Made by a program: the position numbers and the translations under genes | The notes under the pieces: model-generated | What the model was told of the DNA's origin: nothing | The model's input: the letters and a program-made list of their open reading frames with translations, nothing else | Databases searched by the model: none | Source of the DNA: Enterovibrio sp. JCM 19048 | GTDB lineage: Bacteria; Pseudomonadota; Gammaproteobacteria; Enterobacterales; Vibrionaceae | NCBI GenBank assembly: GCA_001310415.1 | Contig: BAXE01000008.1 | Coordinates: forward strand, 1-64,000 | Reading direction: 5' to 3' | DNA: 64,000 nucleotides | Part shown: piece after piece, positions 10,130 to 20,662 of the stretch | Layout: each line of letters begins with the position of its first letter | Position numbering within the stretch: the stretch's first letter is position 1

Positions 10130-11055
10130 ATGATTTTGCTCGCTAACTCCGAAGCCTACCCAGGTATTGAAGAATCTGCCCGCCGCTTACAGGCAGGCGA
10201 AGAAGGGCTGCGTGCTCTGGTCGAAGGCATCAAGCTGGTGGAACTTGACCCGCGCGTGCGTACCGTGGGTTACGGTGGCTGGCCGAACGTGCTGGGTGAA
10301 ATGGAACTGGACGCCTCTGTGATGGACGGTGACAGCCTGCGCACCGGCGCGGTGGGTGCCCTGAAAGGATTTATGCACCCGGTAGAGGTCGCTTACAAGG
10401 TGATGACCGACCTGAACCATGAAATTCTGGTGGGCGAAGGGGCAGCTATTTTTGCCCGCGAAGTTGATGCGCTGGCTGGGGAGAACCTGATTGAGGACTC
10501 CAAAACCGTGTGGTGGGAAAAGCTGGAAGCGGCGATGACACCGGAGCAGCAGGCTGAATTTCCGAATGTGCCGCTGGCGCCGCTTTCAATAACGCTACCG
10601 ATCCGGAGCGCGTGCGGGATACCACGGTATTCCTTTGCAGCGACGGCAGTGAAAAGATCAGCGCGGCGACCTCAACCTCAGGCTGGGCGTGGAAATATCC
10701 GGGCCGTTTGGGTGATAGCCCAATCATTGGTGCCGGCTCTTACGCAGACAGCCGTTACGGCGCCTGTGCCTGCACCCACACCGGTGAGATGAGCATCCGC
10801 TGTTCGACCGCTCATGCCGTGGTGCTCTACATGAAGATGGGCATGACGCTGAATGAAGCGGTCTATGAGGCGATTAAGGATCTGGATTACCTCAAGGATG
10901 GTTACACCGAAGGGGTGACCATCCATGCGATTGACCGCTTTGGTAACCACAAGGTAGTGAGCCTGAACTGTCCGGGTAACATCACGTACTGGTTCTGGCA
11001 GACCGGAATGGACAAGCCGGAAGAGCGTCAGGCGGAAGTGATTTTCACCCGCTAA
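10130..11055 (+). CDS. Glycosylasparaginase (N4-(beta-N-acetylglucosaminyl)-L-asparaginase), Ntn hydrolase
   Basis: About 309 residues, Asparaginase_2/AGA family. It cleaves the GlcNAc-asparagine amide bond left after degradation of N-linked glycans. AGA hallmarks: VGYGGWPN and LDASVMDG in the alpha part, then DTTVFLCSDG, where the Thr after Asp (codon 10621-10623) is the autocleavage nucleophile. These are followed by TSTSGW and GRLGDSPIIGAGSYAD, which distinguish AGA from plant-type asparaginases. No signal peptide, so a cytoplasmic version. The start at 10130 follows AAGGA. One frame break near 10586 (probably one T missing) separates the two halves; the nucleophile is in the downstream half. 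Last gene of the plus-strand operon, just before the terminator. Confidence 0.88.
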
Positions 11056-11068
11056 CGCCCTGAACCGA

Positions 11069-11100
11069 AAAAGCCGTTTGAGCAATCAAACGGCTTTTTT
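11069..11100. terminator. Bidirectional terminator between convergent operons
   Basis: Stem AAAGCCGTTTG / CAAACGGCTTT with a 6-base loop, A-rich on the left and a run of T on the right. It ends the glycosylasparaginase operon on the plus strand and the RpiR gene on the minus strand. Confidence 0.85.
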
Positions 11101-11125
11101 GCATCTGTTTTTTTATCCGCCAGGA

Positions 11126-11927
11126 CTATTCGCCGAACGGCGCTTCGGTGGAGACCCAGTTTCTGATGGTGTCGCGGTTGGTCGAGACGTAATGGGAATA
11201 GAGGTGGTCGATTGCCATCAGGATGGGTAGCTGGGCCGTGATCATCCCGGTGCGCTCTTCACCGTGCAGCGACGCTGTCAGCAGCGTTGCGGTTGCGTGT
11301 TGCGCCAGCTGGATTTGCCGTTGGCAGTGATGAGATAGGTCGCAATGCCGCGGGAGGTCAGGTTTTTCACCATCTTCGCCATGTCCGCATTCAGGCCATT
11401 GAGGCTGAGCACAATCACCAGGTTTTCCGTGGTCAGTATGTCCTGATACATCATCATGGAGTTGGTGTCCTGCACCACCTCTACGAATTTGCCCAGGCGG
11501 CCAAAGCGGAACTTGAAATCCCCACCGGCCAGCGCGCTGAAACCGGTACCGAACACATGGATGATCTGGTGGCGGGCAATGGCCTTGGTGATTTGTTCAA
11601 TCACGGTTTCATCCAGACAGGTATCCAGCTGTTGCAGCAGGTCAAAATAGTCCTGGTGCAGGCTTTCATGCCCGCGTCTGGCTGGGGGATTTTGCTGTCG
11701 AGCTGCTCTTGATAGAGAAACAGCAACTCTTTGAGATTGTTCAGGCCAATCTTGCGGCAAAAGCGGGTAATGGATGCGGTGGAGACCCCGATATCAACCG
11801 CCAGTTCTTCGATGGTTTTGACCGGTTGGCGGGCAAGGAAGTAATCGGCGATTTTGTTGTCGGTGGCGGTGAACTTGCTCCGTGCATATTCAAAAAGCAG
11901 TCCGATATCTTTATTCATCAGTACCAT
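11126..11927 (-). CDS. RpiR-family transcriptional regulator (two frame breaks)
   Basis: About 268 residues. The N-terminal RpiR helix-turn-helix (SKFTATDNKIADYFLA, then IEELAVDIGVSTASITRFCR) is followed by a sugar-isomerase (SIS) effector domain (IHVFGTGFSALAG, IVLSLNGLNADMAKM). Family members sense phosphosugars. The frame breaks near 11668 (one G missing at DAG-HESLHQ) and again near 11310. Correct reading continues as QLAQHATATLLTASLHGEE to a stop at 11126, well past the apparent premature stop. It is the last gene of the PTS/alpha-mannosidase operon and is the natural candidate to regulate it, and possibly the facing operon as well. Confidence 0.85.
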
Positions 11928-11972
11928 AGTCTGTCATTCATTCGCCCCACTAACGTAGGGCGAACGCTCCGG

Positions 11973-14629
11973 TTATTCAAGCGGGATTTTGAAAGTGCGA
12001 ACTTGCTTGGCACGAAATGCGCCGGGTGTCAGGTCGCCGTACTCCATGGCGACAGGCGCAAGCGTTTCCAGCAGCATATTGGTTTCCGATGCCGTGCCGG
12101 TCGGCACATGGACAGCGATCTCGCCGCTCTGTTCCACGCTTCGCTCCGACGGGTTGAACAGGCGAAGGCAAAGGGCGTTATCCTCAAACTGCATCGCACT
12201 GTAAACAAGGGAATCTGTGCTGAGTGCCAACAGGCTAAAGGTGTCACAAACCGCCTGTTTGAGCGGATGCATCACAAAATACTTCAGGGTGTTGGTGAAC
12301 TGGTTCAGCGTCTGCGCCTGATAGTAAGGCAGGCTGACGCTCCAGCACTGGTGCTGGGTTGCACTGCGCGCCGGGTTAAATTCGTTGTCCAGTGCGATAG
12401 CAAATTTGGCTTTCTGCTGGCCGCGCATCTGACTGTCTGGCGTTGGGATGTATTTGTACTGCTGGCCGGAGGCAATGCCAGGGCGGCGCAGCAAATCCGG
12501 TTTTCCAAGCCAGCCAACACTGCGGAACAGGGTCAGCGCCAGTTTGCCGCTTGGCGATTGCGGTGAGTCCAGCAACACTTCGTACTCTTTGACGCCCTGC
12601 GCCATGACGGTCAGGCTCAGGTTGTCATCAGACAGGTTGGCATAGCTGATCATCGGATAGATGCCGCTTGGCTCTTCCTTCCAGCCACGTTCGCGCCAGT
12701 CTGCCATTTGGCTCTGGTAAACCGGGCGTCGGGCAAAACCAAACGGGGTATCTGCGATGCTCTCCCGGGTCTGGATTGGGCTGTTGACCACCAGTTGCAG
12801 ACGGTGATCGTCAGCCTGGTTGTCGACGCTTAGCTCAACCTGCAAAGGCTGCTCATCGGCGGTTAACGTCAGTGTCAGCGTATAGCTGCACTGGGTATCA
12901 GCAAATCGCTGTGCGCGGGCTTCAAGGTTTTCAGGCAGCAGCCAGTGACCTTTCAGTGTCAGGCTTTGCTGCAGTTCGCCACATTGGGTGGTGTAATCGG
13001 CGTGGTTGAAACCCAGATCCAGAACCCAGTCCTGCGCCGGCGGTGAATAGTCATAGGTATCACCATCATCCCCGCCATCACGCACGGACAGAAATTGTGT
13101 CCATTGCTGGCCCAACTTTTTGTCGGTCAGGTGTAATTCACCCTGGGTGAACACAATGCGGTAGCGTTCGTTCTCGATGCTGTTGCTGTGGCTTTCAGAC
13201 ACAGAATCCAGTGCAGCGCCTTTTTCGTTCAGCACCAGGGAGGTAAACCCAAGAGCTGGCAGAGCATGACGAAGCGCAATGGTGGTCTGGAAGTAATAGC
13301 CATCCGGCGCATTGTCTTTCGGATCGCGCTGGATACTGCCGTTGTAATGCCGGGTTTGGGACAATACATCAAAAGGAACATTCTCGCCTTCAAGGGTAGA
13401 CAGGCTAAAACCGCCGGACTTGGTGGACAGGGTCATTGTCTGCACCTGCGAGCGGGAAAACGGCAAGGTGTTGAACAGGGTAATTCGGCTGCCGTTTTGC
13501 AGTGCTGGCTGGGATTCGGCCAGCTTGCGCACCAGATAGTCACAGGCCGAGCCTGACATCTGGTCGACCTGCTCAAAGCGCTCAAGGATGATCTTGTTGG
13601 TTTTGTCTGTGTTGCAGGCACCGGCACTGTCATGGGCGTGGTTGCGCGTCATGGTGCGCCAGAGATTATCCAGCAAGGTTTTCTGGTAGCCGATACCAAA
13701 GCGGGTAGCGAGCACCATCAGGGCTCCAGCTCCAGTGTCAGCCTGCGCTCCAGCACATCATTCCAGCGTTTGTGATCGGCGCGGGAAGAATAAATCGAGC
13801 GGTGAATTTTCGATGCCTGACCATCAATCATCTCGCCACTCAGGCAGTCCATTGGCAAGTTCTGCTCGGACAGCTTGGCAAACAGGGCGTCGTAACTGCT
13901 TTCAATCAGACGGGTATCCATCTGCTTTTCTGCCAGTTGCTGGTTAAACAGGGCAATGCGTGATTTGACGTTGAAGTCGACGAAACGCTGGTCGCCGCCA
14001 AGCGGCAGGGCGATATCGTCAGACAGGCAGCCTTTGGACACCTGCGCAGCCATGGCTTCGGCATCATCACAGTAGATTAGCTGTCCGCCGACGTAGTAGC
14101 CATCGCGGATGTTGTAGAAAGTGACCAGACTGCCGTCTTCGCTTTGCCACTGGCCTTCACGGTGTGGGTAGACATCGGTCGACAGGCCGCGCCAGAACAC
14201 GGTTTTGTCGATGCCGACGCCATTGTAGATTTTGGGCATGTCCATGCTCTGGCCGAAGGCATCCGGCACATAACCCAGCATTTCCACCTCGCCCAGTGCG
14301 CGGCCAAGGCTGATCCCAAGCTGAAGGTTGCGGATGATGGATTCACCCGCAATGATCAGTTGGTCAGTCTGGGTATACCAGGGGCCGATTTTCAATTTGC
14401 CGCTGCTGACCAGTTCGGTAAAACGGGCTTTTTGCTGCGGGCAGGCGTTGAGGTAATCTTCAACAATGCTCAGTTGCCCATCCAGGTAGTAGCTCTCCAC
14501 GTCCCCGGATTCCAGGGCGTCCATCACCTCATCCATATGGTAAATCAGCTGGATAAGGGACTCATGGGCGGAGAAGTACCATTCAAAATCCCAGTGAGTA
14601 TGGGAGATCACATGAAGTTGTTTTGTCAT
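11973..14629 (-). CDS. Alpha-mannosidase, glycoside hydrolase family 38 (MngB-like; one frame break)
   Basis: About 885 residues, no signal peptide. The N-terminus HVISHTHWDFEWYF carries the zinc-binding His/Asp (residues 10-14). YVPDAFGQS contains the expected nucleophile Asp, and NHAHDSAGACNTD is the second metal/active-site region. Length and motifs match E. coli MngB, which hydrolyses 2-O-(6-phosphomannosyl)glycerate after PTS uptake. The frame breaks at 13720, where restoring one C joins TLELEP to LMVLATRFGIGYQ. It is preceded by the EIIA gene (18-base gap) and followed by RpiR. Substrate alternatives are PTS-imported alpha-mannosides such as mannosylglycerate, or alpha-mannosyl N-glycan fragments from the facing ABC operon. 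Confidence 0.9.
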
Positions 14630-14646
14630 TACGCTGCCCGCCGGGT

Positions 14647-15093
14647 TTAAGCAATCAGGTGGTGAATGGTGTCGACCACCGTTTCTGTGTCACCGGTTTG
14701 CAAGGTATTGCGGATATCCGGCTTCATCATGGCGCGGGATACTTTGGTCAGCATGACCAGACTCTCCTGCGCACCTTCGGCCGGAATCGCCAGCGATACC
14801 ACCGCCGAAACTGGCTCATCGTCCATGGTTTCCCAGGCGATAGGGTGGGCAAAGCGCACCACAAAGATGGCCGGTAAAATCACGTGCTCTGACTTGCAAT
14901 GAGGAACAGCAATCCCCCCCATAAAACCGGTGCTGTCGTGTTCTTCGCGCGCCTTAAGACCCGCAGCGAAACCGTCGACTGAGCTGACAACGCCAAGGTG
15001 GTATGCGTTTTCGGCAATAAAACGGAACGCTGCTTCCTGTGTGGTGGACTGGGTATCTGTCAGGATGTGTTGGCTTGAGAATACGTTTGTCAT
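14647..15093 (-). CDS. PTS fructose-type EIIA
   Basis: 148-residue EIIA of the fructose/mannitol class. The phosphorylated His is residue 65 in GGIAVPHCKS. It would take phosphate from HPr and pass it to the EIIB of the neighbouring EIIBC, or to the orphan EIIB at 162-464. The ATG at 15093 is preferred over one three codons upstream because AGAGGA lies just ahead. The EIIC gene probably stops six bases before this start. Intact. Confidence 0.9.
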   Translation of the reverse strand: MTNVFSSQHILTDTQSTTQEAAFRFIAENAYHLGVVSSVDGFAAGLKAREEHDSTGFMGGIAVPHCKSEHVILPAIFVVRFAHPIAWETMDDEPVSAVVSLAIPAEGAQESLVMLTKVSRAMMKPDIRNTLQTGDTETVVDTIHHLIA

Positions 15094-15098
15094 GGCAA

Positions 15099-16627
15099 TC
15101 ATCCTCTGACACTGCGGTGTTCAGCGCCGGTTCGGCTTTTTGCTCTGTCGCGGCTTCTGTGGTGACGGCCGGTTGCGGACGACGCCAGAAGCCGATGATC
15201 ATCGCAGTCAGGGTAATACCCGCCAGCGTACAGGCAATCCAGGTCACGAATGGGATAGGTTGCTCGATGTAACCGACAAAGGTGCCCAGTGGAGAGCCGA
15301 TGCCACCGTAGAATTTCACGTCCAGATAGCCAACCAGACCACCTGCAAGGGCAGAGCCTGCCACACTGGCGGTGATAATTTGCAGCGGGTTGGCCGCCGC
15401 AAACGGGATCGCACCTTCAGTAACCCCCACGATACCCATGCCGAATGCAGAGTTGGCAGAGATTTTTTCGGTCGCAGAAAAGCGTTTGGCAAACAGTTTC
15501 GACGCCAGGAAGATACCCAGTGGCGCGACAGAAATGGCAGCCTGAGCAGCCGTGCCGGGTACAAAGTTCGCGCCTTCAATGCCGTATTTGGCAACGGTAT
15601 CCGTCCAAACAGCGGTACCGAAAATCAGCGCGGTTTTGTTGACCGGGCCACCGAAGTCGAAACCGATCATGGCACCGATGATGGCACCGATAATGAAGGT
15701 GGAAGAGGCGTAGTTGGTAGTCATCCAGTTCAGGCCGTCATACAGCGCACTCATAGCGCCGGCAATCGGCTGGCCGATCAAATACAGCACCACGACAGTG
15801 ATAAAGAAGGTTGCGATCAGTGGGATCACCATGATGGGAACGATGGGTTGGATGATCTTCGGCCATTTAACCTTTTTCAGGTATTTAACGAAGTAGCCCA
15901 CCAGGAAAGCCACCAAAATTGCAGACAGGAAACCGCCACCGGCGTTGGTGCCAAGAAAGCTTGGGTCATTTGCCATGTAAGCGCCAGCATCGCAGGGGCA
16001 ATTGCAGGGCGGTCAGCAATCGAGTTGGCAACGAAACCGGCAAACAGCGGGATCATCAGGGTGAAGCCAATCTGACCAACTTTGAACAGGTGGAACATGA
16101 AGTAGCCCAGCGGATCTTCCTGATCAAACCCCCACGCGACCATGCGGCCAAGATCGTCTTTCTGGAAAGCAAAAACGTTGGCGATAGCAGCAGCAGACCG
16201 GCGGCAATCACCATAGGTACCATGTAGGAGATGCCACTCATGATGTGTTGTACAAAACCGTTTTCGTTGGTTTTGCCCAGGGTGACATTGCGACCTTGGT
16301 GCCTTTTGCGCCAAACACAGTGGCATTTTCTTCGGCTTCTTTGATCAGTCCCATCGGGTCTTTGATCGCGGCTTTCGGGCGGGTTTTGTAAACGCGCTTA
16401 CCGGCAAAGCGGGCCAAATCAATTTCGATATCAGAGGCGATGATCACCAGATCTGCTTCACTGATCTCTTTCTCTGTCAGCACGTTTTCAGCGCCGATAG
16501 AGCCCTGGGTTTCGACTTTGACAAAGAAATTGTGTTCTCTTCCTGCTTGTTCCAAGGCTTCAGCAGCCATATAGGTATGCGCGATACCGGCTGCACAAGC
16601 GGTTATTGCCACCACGTTTTTGGTCAT
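15099..16627 (-). CDS. PTS fructose/mannosylglycerate-type EIIBC (several frame breaks)
   Basis: Fused EIIB-EIIC permease of about 510 residues. The N-terminal EIIB has the phosphorylatable Cys at residue 11 in TACAAGIAHTYMAA. A linker follows, then the membrane EIIC with GISYMVPMVIAAGLLL, GFVANSIADRPAIAP, GGGFLSAILVAF and the FDFGGPVNKTA signature. Frame breaks lie near 16290 (one A missing, joining GTKVA to NVTLGKTNENGFVQ), near 16190 (one G missing) and near 15980 (one G missing). A further break close to the C-terminus is inferred, because the uninterrupted frame runs 145 bases into the EIIA gene whereas a one-base correction gives a TGA at 15099. Imports and phosphorylates a sugar, plausibly an alpha-mannoside given the adjacent GH38. 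Confidence 0.85.
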
Positions 16628-16698
16628 GAGGTTCTCCTTCTACGACCGACGAAAGGAATAGGGACGGCCAGATAATGAAAATTTTCTCATTTCTCAAC

Positions 16699-16714
16699 TG
16701 TGATGGAATTCATA
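16699..16714. promoter_or_regulatory. Candidate CRP-cAMP site upstream of the PTS operon
   Basis: TGTGA-N6-TCATA, nine of ten conserved half-site bases, 72 bases upstream of the EIIBC start and in the gap shared with the divergent AraC gene. Catabolite activation would suit a PTS/glycosidase operon. Judged by eye against the known consensus. Confidence 0.5.
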
Positions 16715-16859
16715 ATAGCTATTTTATTGTAAATTTTTACAGTTAAAGGGTGCACTCCGTCATGGAAAAAAACGGTCAAAGCTGTAAATTTTTTCACCGA
16801 AAGCTGAACGGCTTTTAGCTTGGTTGATTTTATTTTCATCGGAATGTAGCGAGCCCTTT

Positions 16860-17688
16860 ATGTCCCATGCCCCTTTGTTGTCAGAACATCTCTCGTTTTT
16901 GGCTATGGCCGACAGCGTTTTGAAGATGCGGACGATTGCTGACAGGCACTGTTATCTGGCGGTTTCTTGCGATGACGCACCGCTGCTGGCCTGGAAAACG
17001 CCAGTATCAGAATGGAGATGGTTACGGAAGGTGAGCTCGAAATGCTGTTCAGTGGGCAAGGTGGTCAGCGAGAATCAAAAAGGCTGGGTGCCGGGGATGT
17101 GCTGTTTGTGGCGAGCAACGGCTGGAATCTGCCGTTGGTGGAGAAAGCCAACACCCTGAGTATCTGCTTTCGCGAAAACAGATTGTGGCTGAGCTATAAC
17201 CATTGGCAGGATGGCCGATGTATCAGTCTTGCGCGTTGGGATCTGGCCATGCCGGAAGCAGAAAGGTCAGGTGAGGCATACAGCCAAACAGATGTTGAAC
17301 AGGTTATGACGGTATTGGCATCAGCCTAGAGATAGAACTGGAGAAGGCGTCGCGCCAGCGTCAGCTGTTTCATCAGATCTTGACGTATTTACGTTGTCAT
17401 TTCGATGAGCCTATCTGCCGCGATTCTGTCGCGCGCCAGTTTTGTATCTCGCCGAGCTACCTGTCGCACTTGTTTATGCAATATGGCGAGGTGGGGTTTA
17501 ACGAGTACATCAACCGTGAACGTTTTGCCCATGCGCAACATTTGCTGGTGGAGAAGGGGTTAAGGGTGAAGCAGGCCGCACTGGAAAGTGGCTTTGTGGA
17601 TGCAGATTATTTCTGTCGCCTGTTTAAGCGCTTGGCGGGCATGACGCCAACCCAGTACCGTAAACAGCACGATGCGCTGGCGTTTTAA
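16860..17688 (+). CDS. AraC-family transcriptional regulator (two frame breaks)
   Basis: About 277 residues. The N-terminal part looks like a cupin-type effector domain (GELEMLF, LGAGDVLFVASNG). The C-terminal part holds the two AraC helix-turn-helix motifs (DSVARQFCISPSYLSHLFM and VKQAALESGFVDADYFCRLFKRLAGMTPTQYR). Breaks near 17000 (one A missing) and 17313 (one G missing) interrupt it. The ATG at 16860 is used, giving MSHAPLLSEHL. It is divergent from the EIIBC gene across a 232-base gap holding the candidate CRP site, so it probably controls the PTS/alpha-mannosidase operon. Ligand unknown. Confidence 0.82.
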
Positions 17689-17708
17689 AAAGCGGAACTG
17701 CAGATACG

Positions 17709-17737
17709 AAAAAGCGCAGCCGAAGCTGCGCTTTTTC
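17709..17737. terminator. Bidirectional terminator, araC-type gene / crr
   Basis: AAAGCGCAGC / GCTGCGCTTT stem with a 4-base loop, A tract before and T tract after. It serves the AraC gene (plus strand) and crr (minus strand). Confidence 0.85.
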
Positions 17738-17751
17738 TTGCGGTTCAAGAA

Positions 17752-18261
17752 TTACTTCTTGATGCGCAGTACTGGAGTTTCACCAACAGTAACAGAACCA
17801 GACAGCTTGTTCAGCTCTTTGATTTCGTCCATGTTAGAGATAACAACAGGAGTCAGGGTAGACTTCGCTTTCTCTTCCAGCATAGCCAGATCGAATTCGA
17901 TGATTGGGTCACCAACTTTAACAGTCTGACCTTCTTCAGCGATGCGCTTGAAGCCTTCACCTTTCAGCTCAACGGTATCAATACCGAAGTGAACGAACAG
18001 CTCGATGCCGTCTTCAGATTCGATAGAGAATGCGTGGTTAGTTTCGAAAATCTTACCAATGGTACCGTTTACTGGTGCAACCATTTTGTCGCCAGCTGGT
18101 TTGATCGCGATACCGTCGCCCACGATTTTCTCAGCGAAAACAACATCTGGCACATCTTCGATGTTTACGATTTCGCCAGACAGTGGTGCGATGATTTCGA
18201 TTGCGCCAGCGTCGCTGCTGTCGTCAGAAACCAGCTTTTTCAGTTTGTCAAACAGACCCAT
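17752..18261 (-). CDS. crr: Glucose-specific PTS EIIA (EIIA-Glc)
   Basis: 169 residues, full length. Phosphorylation site His91 in [10 protein letters not shown] and the supporting His76 in [10 protein letters not shown] are present. It transfers phosphate from HPr to EIICB-Glc and is the regulator that drives inducer exclusion and adenylate cyclase activation. Third gene of ptsH-ptsI-crr, 42 bases after ptsI. The base composition is smooth and there are no frame problems. Confidence 0.97.
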   Translation of the reverse strand: MGLFDKLKKLVSDDSSDAGAIEIIAPLSGEIVNIEDVPDVVFAEKIVGDGIAIKPAGDKMVAPVNGTIGKIFETNHAFSIESEDGIELFVHFGIDTVELKGEGFKRIAEEGQTVKVGDPIIEFDLAMLEEKAKSTLTPVVISNMDEIKELNKLSGSVTVGETPVLRIKK

Positions 18262-18303
18262 AGTGTTTGCTCCTAAGCGTTTACAATACTTTGCTGCCGT
18301 ATT

Positions 18304-20031
18304 TTAGCAGACAGTTTTCTCAGCAATGAATTTTTCTACGTGCGCAGCGATTTCTTCTGCGGTAGGCATTGCCAGTGCTTCTTCTGCCATTGCTTTAACA
18401 TCAGCAAAGTTAGCATTACGGATGATTTTCTTAACGCGCGGGATAGAGATTGCACTCATGCTGAACTCATCCAGACCCATGCCCATCAGAAGCAGGGTTG
18501 CACGCTCGTCGCCAGCCAGCTCACCACACATGCCAGTCCATTTACCTTCTTTGTGAGAAGCGTCAATAACTTGCTTGATAACGGTCAGTACTGCTGGAGA
18601 CAGTGGGTTGTACAGGTGCGAGATAAGCTCGTTACCACGGTCAACCGCAAGAGTATACTGGGTTAAGTCGTTTGTACCAATGCTAAAGAATTCAACTTCT
18701 TTTGCCAGGTGGTGCGCAATCGCCGCTGCAGCAGGGGTTTCAACCATTACACCGATTTCGATGTTTTCGTCAAACGCCAGGCCTTCAGCACGCAGTTCAG
18801 CTTTGTATTCTTCGATCGCTTTCTTCAGCTCACGGATTTCTTCAACAGAGATGATCATTGGGAACATCACGCGAAGTTTGCCGTGTGCAGAGGCACGCAG
18901 GATAGCACGCAGCTGGTCACGCAGGATTTCACGGCGGTCCAGGCTGATGCGAACTGCACGCCAACCCAGGAATGGGTTCATTTCTTTTGGCAGATCCATG
19001 TAAGGCAGATCTTTGTCGCCGCCGATATCCATAGTACGGATGATCACAGCGTTGCCTTCCATCGCTTCTGCGACTTCTTTGTACGCTTTGTACTGCTCTT
19101 CTTCAGTAGGCAGTGCGTCGCGGTCCATGAACAGGAACTCAGTACGGTACAGACCAACACCTTCGCCGCCGTTACGGTTTACACCGTCACAGTCTTTAAC
19201 GGTACCGATGTTGCCGCATACTTCAACCTGATGGCCATCCAGAGTGATTGCTGGCAGGTCTTTCAGTTTTGCCAGTTCTTCTTTCTCTGCGATGAACTCG
19301 TCACGGATCGCTTTGAATTTGTTCAGCTCTTCTTCACTTGGGTTGATCACAATCTTGTTGTTGATTGCGTCAAGTACCAGCATGTCACCGTTGTGAACAC
19401 GCTTAGTGATGTCGTTAGTACCCACGATCGCTGGCAGCTCAAGAGAACGTGCCATGATAGAAGTGTGGGAAGTACGGCCGCCGATATCTGTGATGAAACC
19501 CAGTACGTAGTCCAGGTTAATTTGAGCTGTCTCAGAAGGCGTCAGGTCGTTAGCAACCAGAATCACTTCTTCGTTGATTGAGCTCAGAGAAACGATATTG
19601 ATACCCAGTGCGTTTTTGATGAAACGTGAGCCGATGTCACGGATGTCAGTTGCACGCTCTTTCAGGTACTCATCGTCCAGAGATTCGAGGGTAACTGCTT
19701 GCTCTTCGATTACGCTGTGAATCGCGTATTCGGTAGAAGCATTGTTGTCCTTAATGAAAGCTATGATTTCTTCTTCTAGCTCTTCATCTTCAAGCAACAT
19801 GATGTGACCTTCAAAGATCGCTTCTTTCTCTTCGCCGAAAGTAATGCGAGCTTTTTCTTTAATCACTTCTAGTTGCTGTTTAGATTTTTCGCGTGCGTCG
19901 TACAGACGTGCGATTTGTGCGTCTAGCTGGTCAGCTGGAACTGGGTTTTTGTTGATGACGATTTCGTCTTCTTGAAGCAGCAGCGCTTTGCCGAATGCAA
20001 TACCAGGAGATGCCAGGATACCTGAAATCAT
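18304..20031 (-). CDS. ptsI: PTS enzyme I (phosphoenolpyruvate-protein phosphotransferase)
   Basis: 575 residues, normal length. It autophosphorylates with PEP and phosphorylates HPr. The phospho-histidine lies in [17 protein letters not shown] (near residue 189). The PEP-binding region [18 protein letters not shown] and the C-terminal active-site Cys in [13 protein letters not shown] are present. Intact; middle gene of the pts operon that feeds both EIIA proteins in this window. Confidence 0.97.
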   Translation of the reverse strand: MISGILASPGIAFGKALLLQEDEIVINKNPVPADQLDAQIARLYDAREKSKQQLEVIKEKARITFGEEKEAIFEGHIMLLEDEELEEEIIAFIKDNNASTEYAIHSVIEEQAVTLESLDDEYLKERATDIRDIGSRFIKNALGINIVSLSSINEEVILVANDLTPSETAQINLDYVLGFITDIGGRTSHTSIMARSLELPAIVGTNDITKRVHNGDMLVLDAINNKIVINPSEEELNKFKAIRDEFIAEKEELAKLKDLPAITLDGHQVEVCGNIGTVKDCDGVNRNGGEGVGLYRTEFLFMDRDALPTEEEQYKAYKEVAEAMEGNAVIIRTMDIGGDKDLPYMDLPKEMNPFLGWRAVRISLDRREILRDQLRAILRASAHGKLRVMFPMIISVEEIRELKKAIEEYKAELRAEGLAFDENIEIGVMVETPAAAAIAHHLAKEVEFFSIGTNDLTQYTLAVDRGNELISHLYNPLSPAVLTVIKQVIDASHKEGKWTGMCGELAGDERATLLLMGMGLDEFSMSAISIPRVKKIIRNANFADVKAMAEEALAMPTAEEIAAHVEKFIAEKTVC

Positions 20032-20086
20032 AGCCTTACCCTACATTGATCAATTTAAAATACTAATGGATAGAAAAAGAGCTGGA

Positions 20087-20344
20087 TTATTCCAGCTCGT
20101 CCATCAGCTTAACCAGGTGATCAACGGCTTCTTGAGCTTGTGCACCTTCAGCTTTGATAGTAACAACAGTACCCTTGGTCAGACCCAGAGTCTGCAGCTT
20201 GAACAGGCTGGTAGCGCTTGCTTCTTTACCGCCAGATTCAACAGTGATTTTTGCATCGAAGCCTTTCGCTTCTTTTACAAACTGAGCAGCAGGACGAGTG
20301 TGCAGACCGTTTTCAGCAGTGATTTCTACTTGCTTTTGATACAT
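20087..20344 (-). CDS. ptsH: HPr phosphocarrier protein
   Basis: 85 residues. His15 in ENGLHTRPA accepts phosphate from EI; the Ser46-region helix ([12 protein letters not shown]) is present. First gene of ptsH-ptsI-crr, 55 bases ahead of ptsI. Intact. Confidence 0.97.
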   Translation of the reverse strand: MYQKQVEITAENGLHTRPAAQFVKEAKGFDAKITVESGGKEASATSLFKLQTLGLTKGTVVTIKAEGAQAQEAVDHLVKLMDELE

Positions 20345-20662
20345 GTTTTACCCCGATACATTATTTATTTAGGTTTATGTATTAAATCTTCGGTTAGCTT
20401 AAACTGAAAGGCCAGTTTTGGCTATCGATGGTCGGTAAACTAACCAAGATTTGAGTGCCCTTGCTTAATCCAAGTCAAAGTTTTGTGACATTTTCGCTCA
20501 AAATAACACCTGACTCACAGACGAGTCGCATATTAATTTCGAGGTGGAAAATAAAAGGCGGGGAATTTTTACTAGAGCAGGCTTAAAAAATCAAACAAAA
20601 AAGCCCCGTGCGGGGCTTTTTTCTTGTTGCGACTTATCGCGTAACTGTCGGTAAACCCGCCG
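20345..20662. other. Intergenic region upstream of ptsH
   Basis: About 318 bases carrying the cysK terminator and an AT-rich leader that must hold the pts promoter(s). A TTGACT -35-like hexamer reads on the minus strand around 20465-20470, and a CRP-like half site (TCACA on the minus strand) lies nearby, but neither is strong enough to call. Confidence 0.4.
20597..20623 (-). terminator. cysK terminator
   Basis: AAAAAGCCCCG / CGGGGCTTTTT hairpin with a T tract on the minus strand, 40 bases after the cysK stop. Confidence 0.85.

Noticed and set aside
15140-16075. 311-codon plus-strand open frame opposite EIIBC
   Set aside because: No start signal and shadow-type composition; the minus strand holds the conserved EIIC.
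18709-19581. 290-codon plus-strand open frame opposite ptsI
   Set aside because: Shadow of an intact, highly conserved gene.
20460-20500. CRP-like site upstream of ptsH
   Set aside because: Only one good half site; the partner half has spacing of 7 rather than 6.
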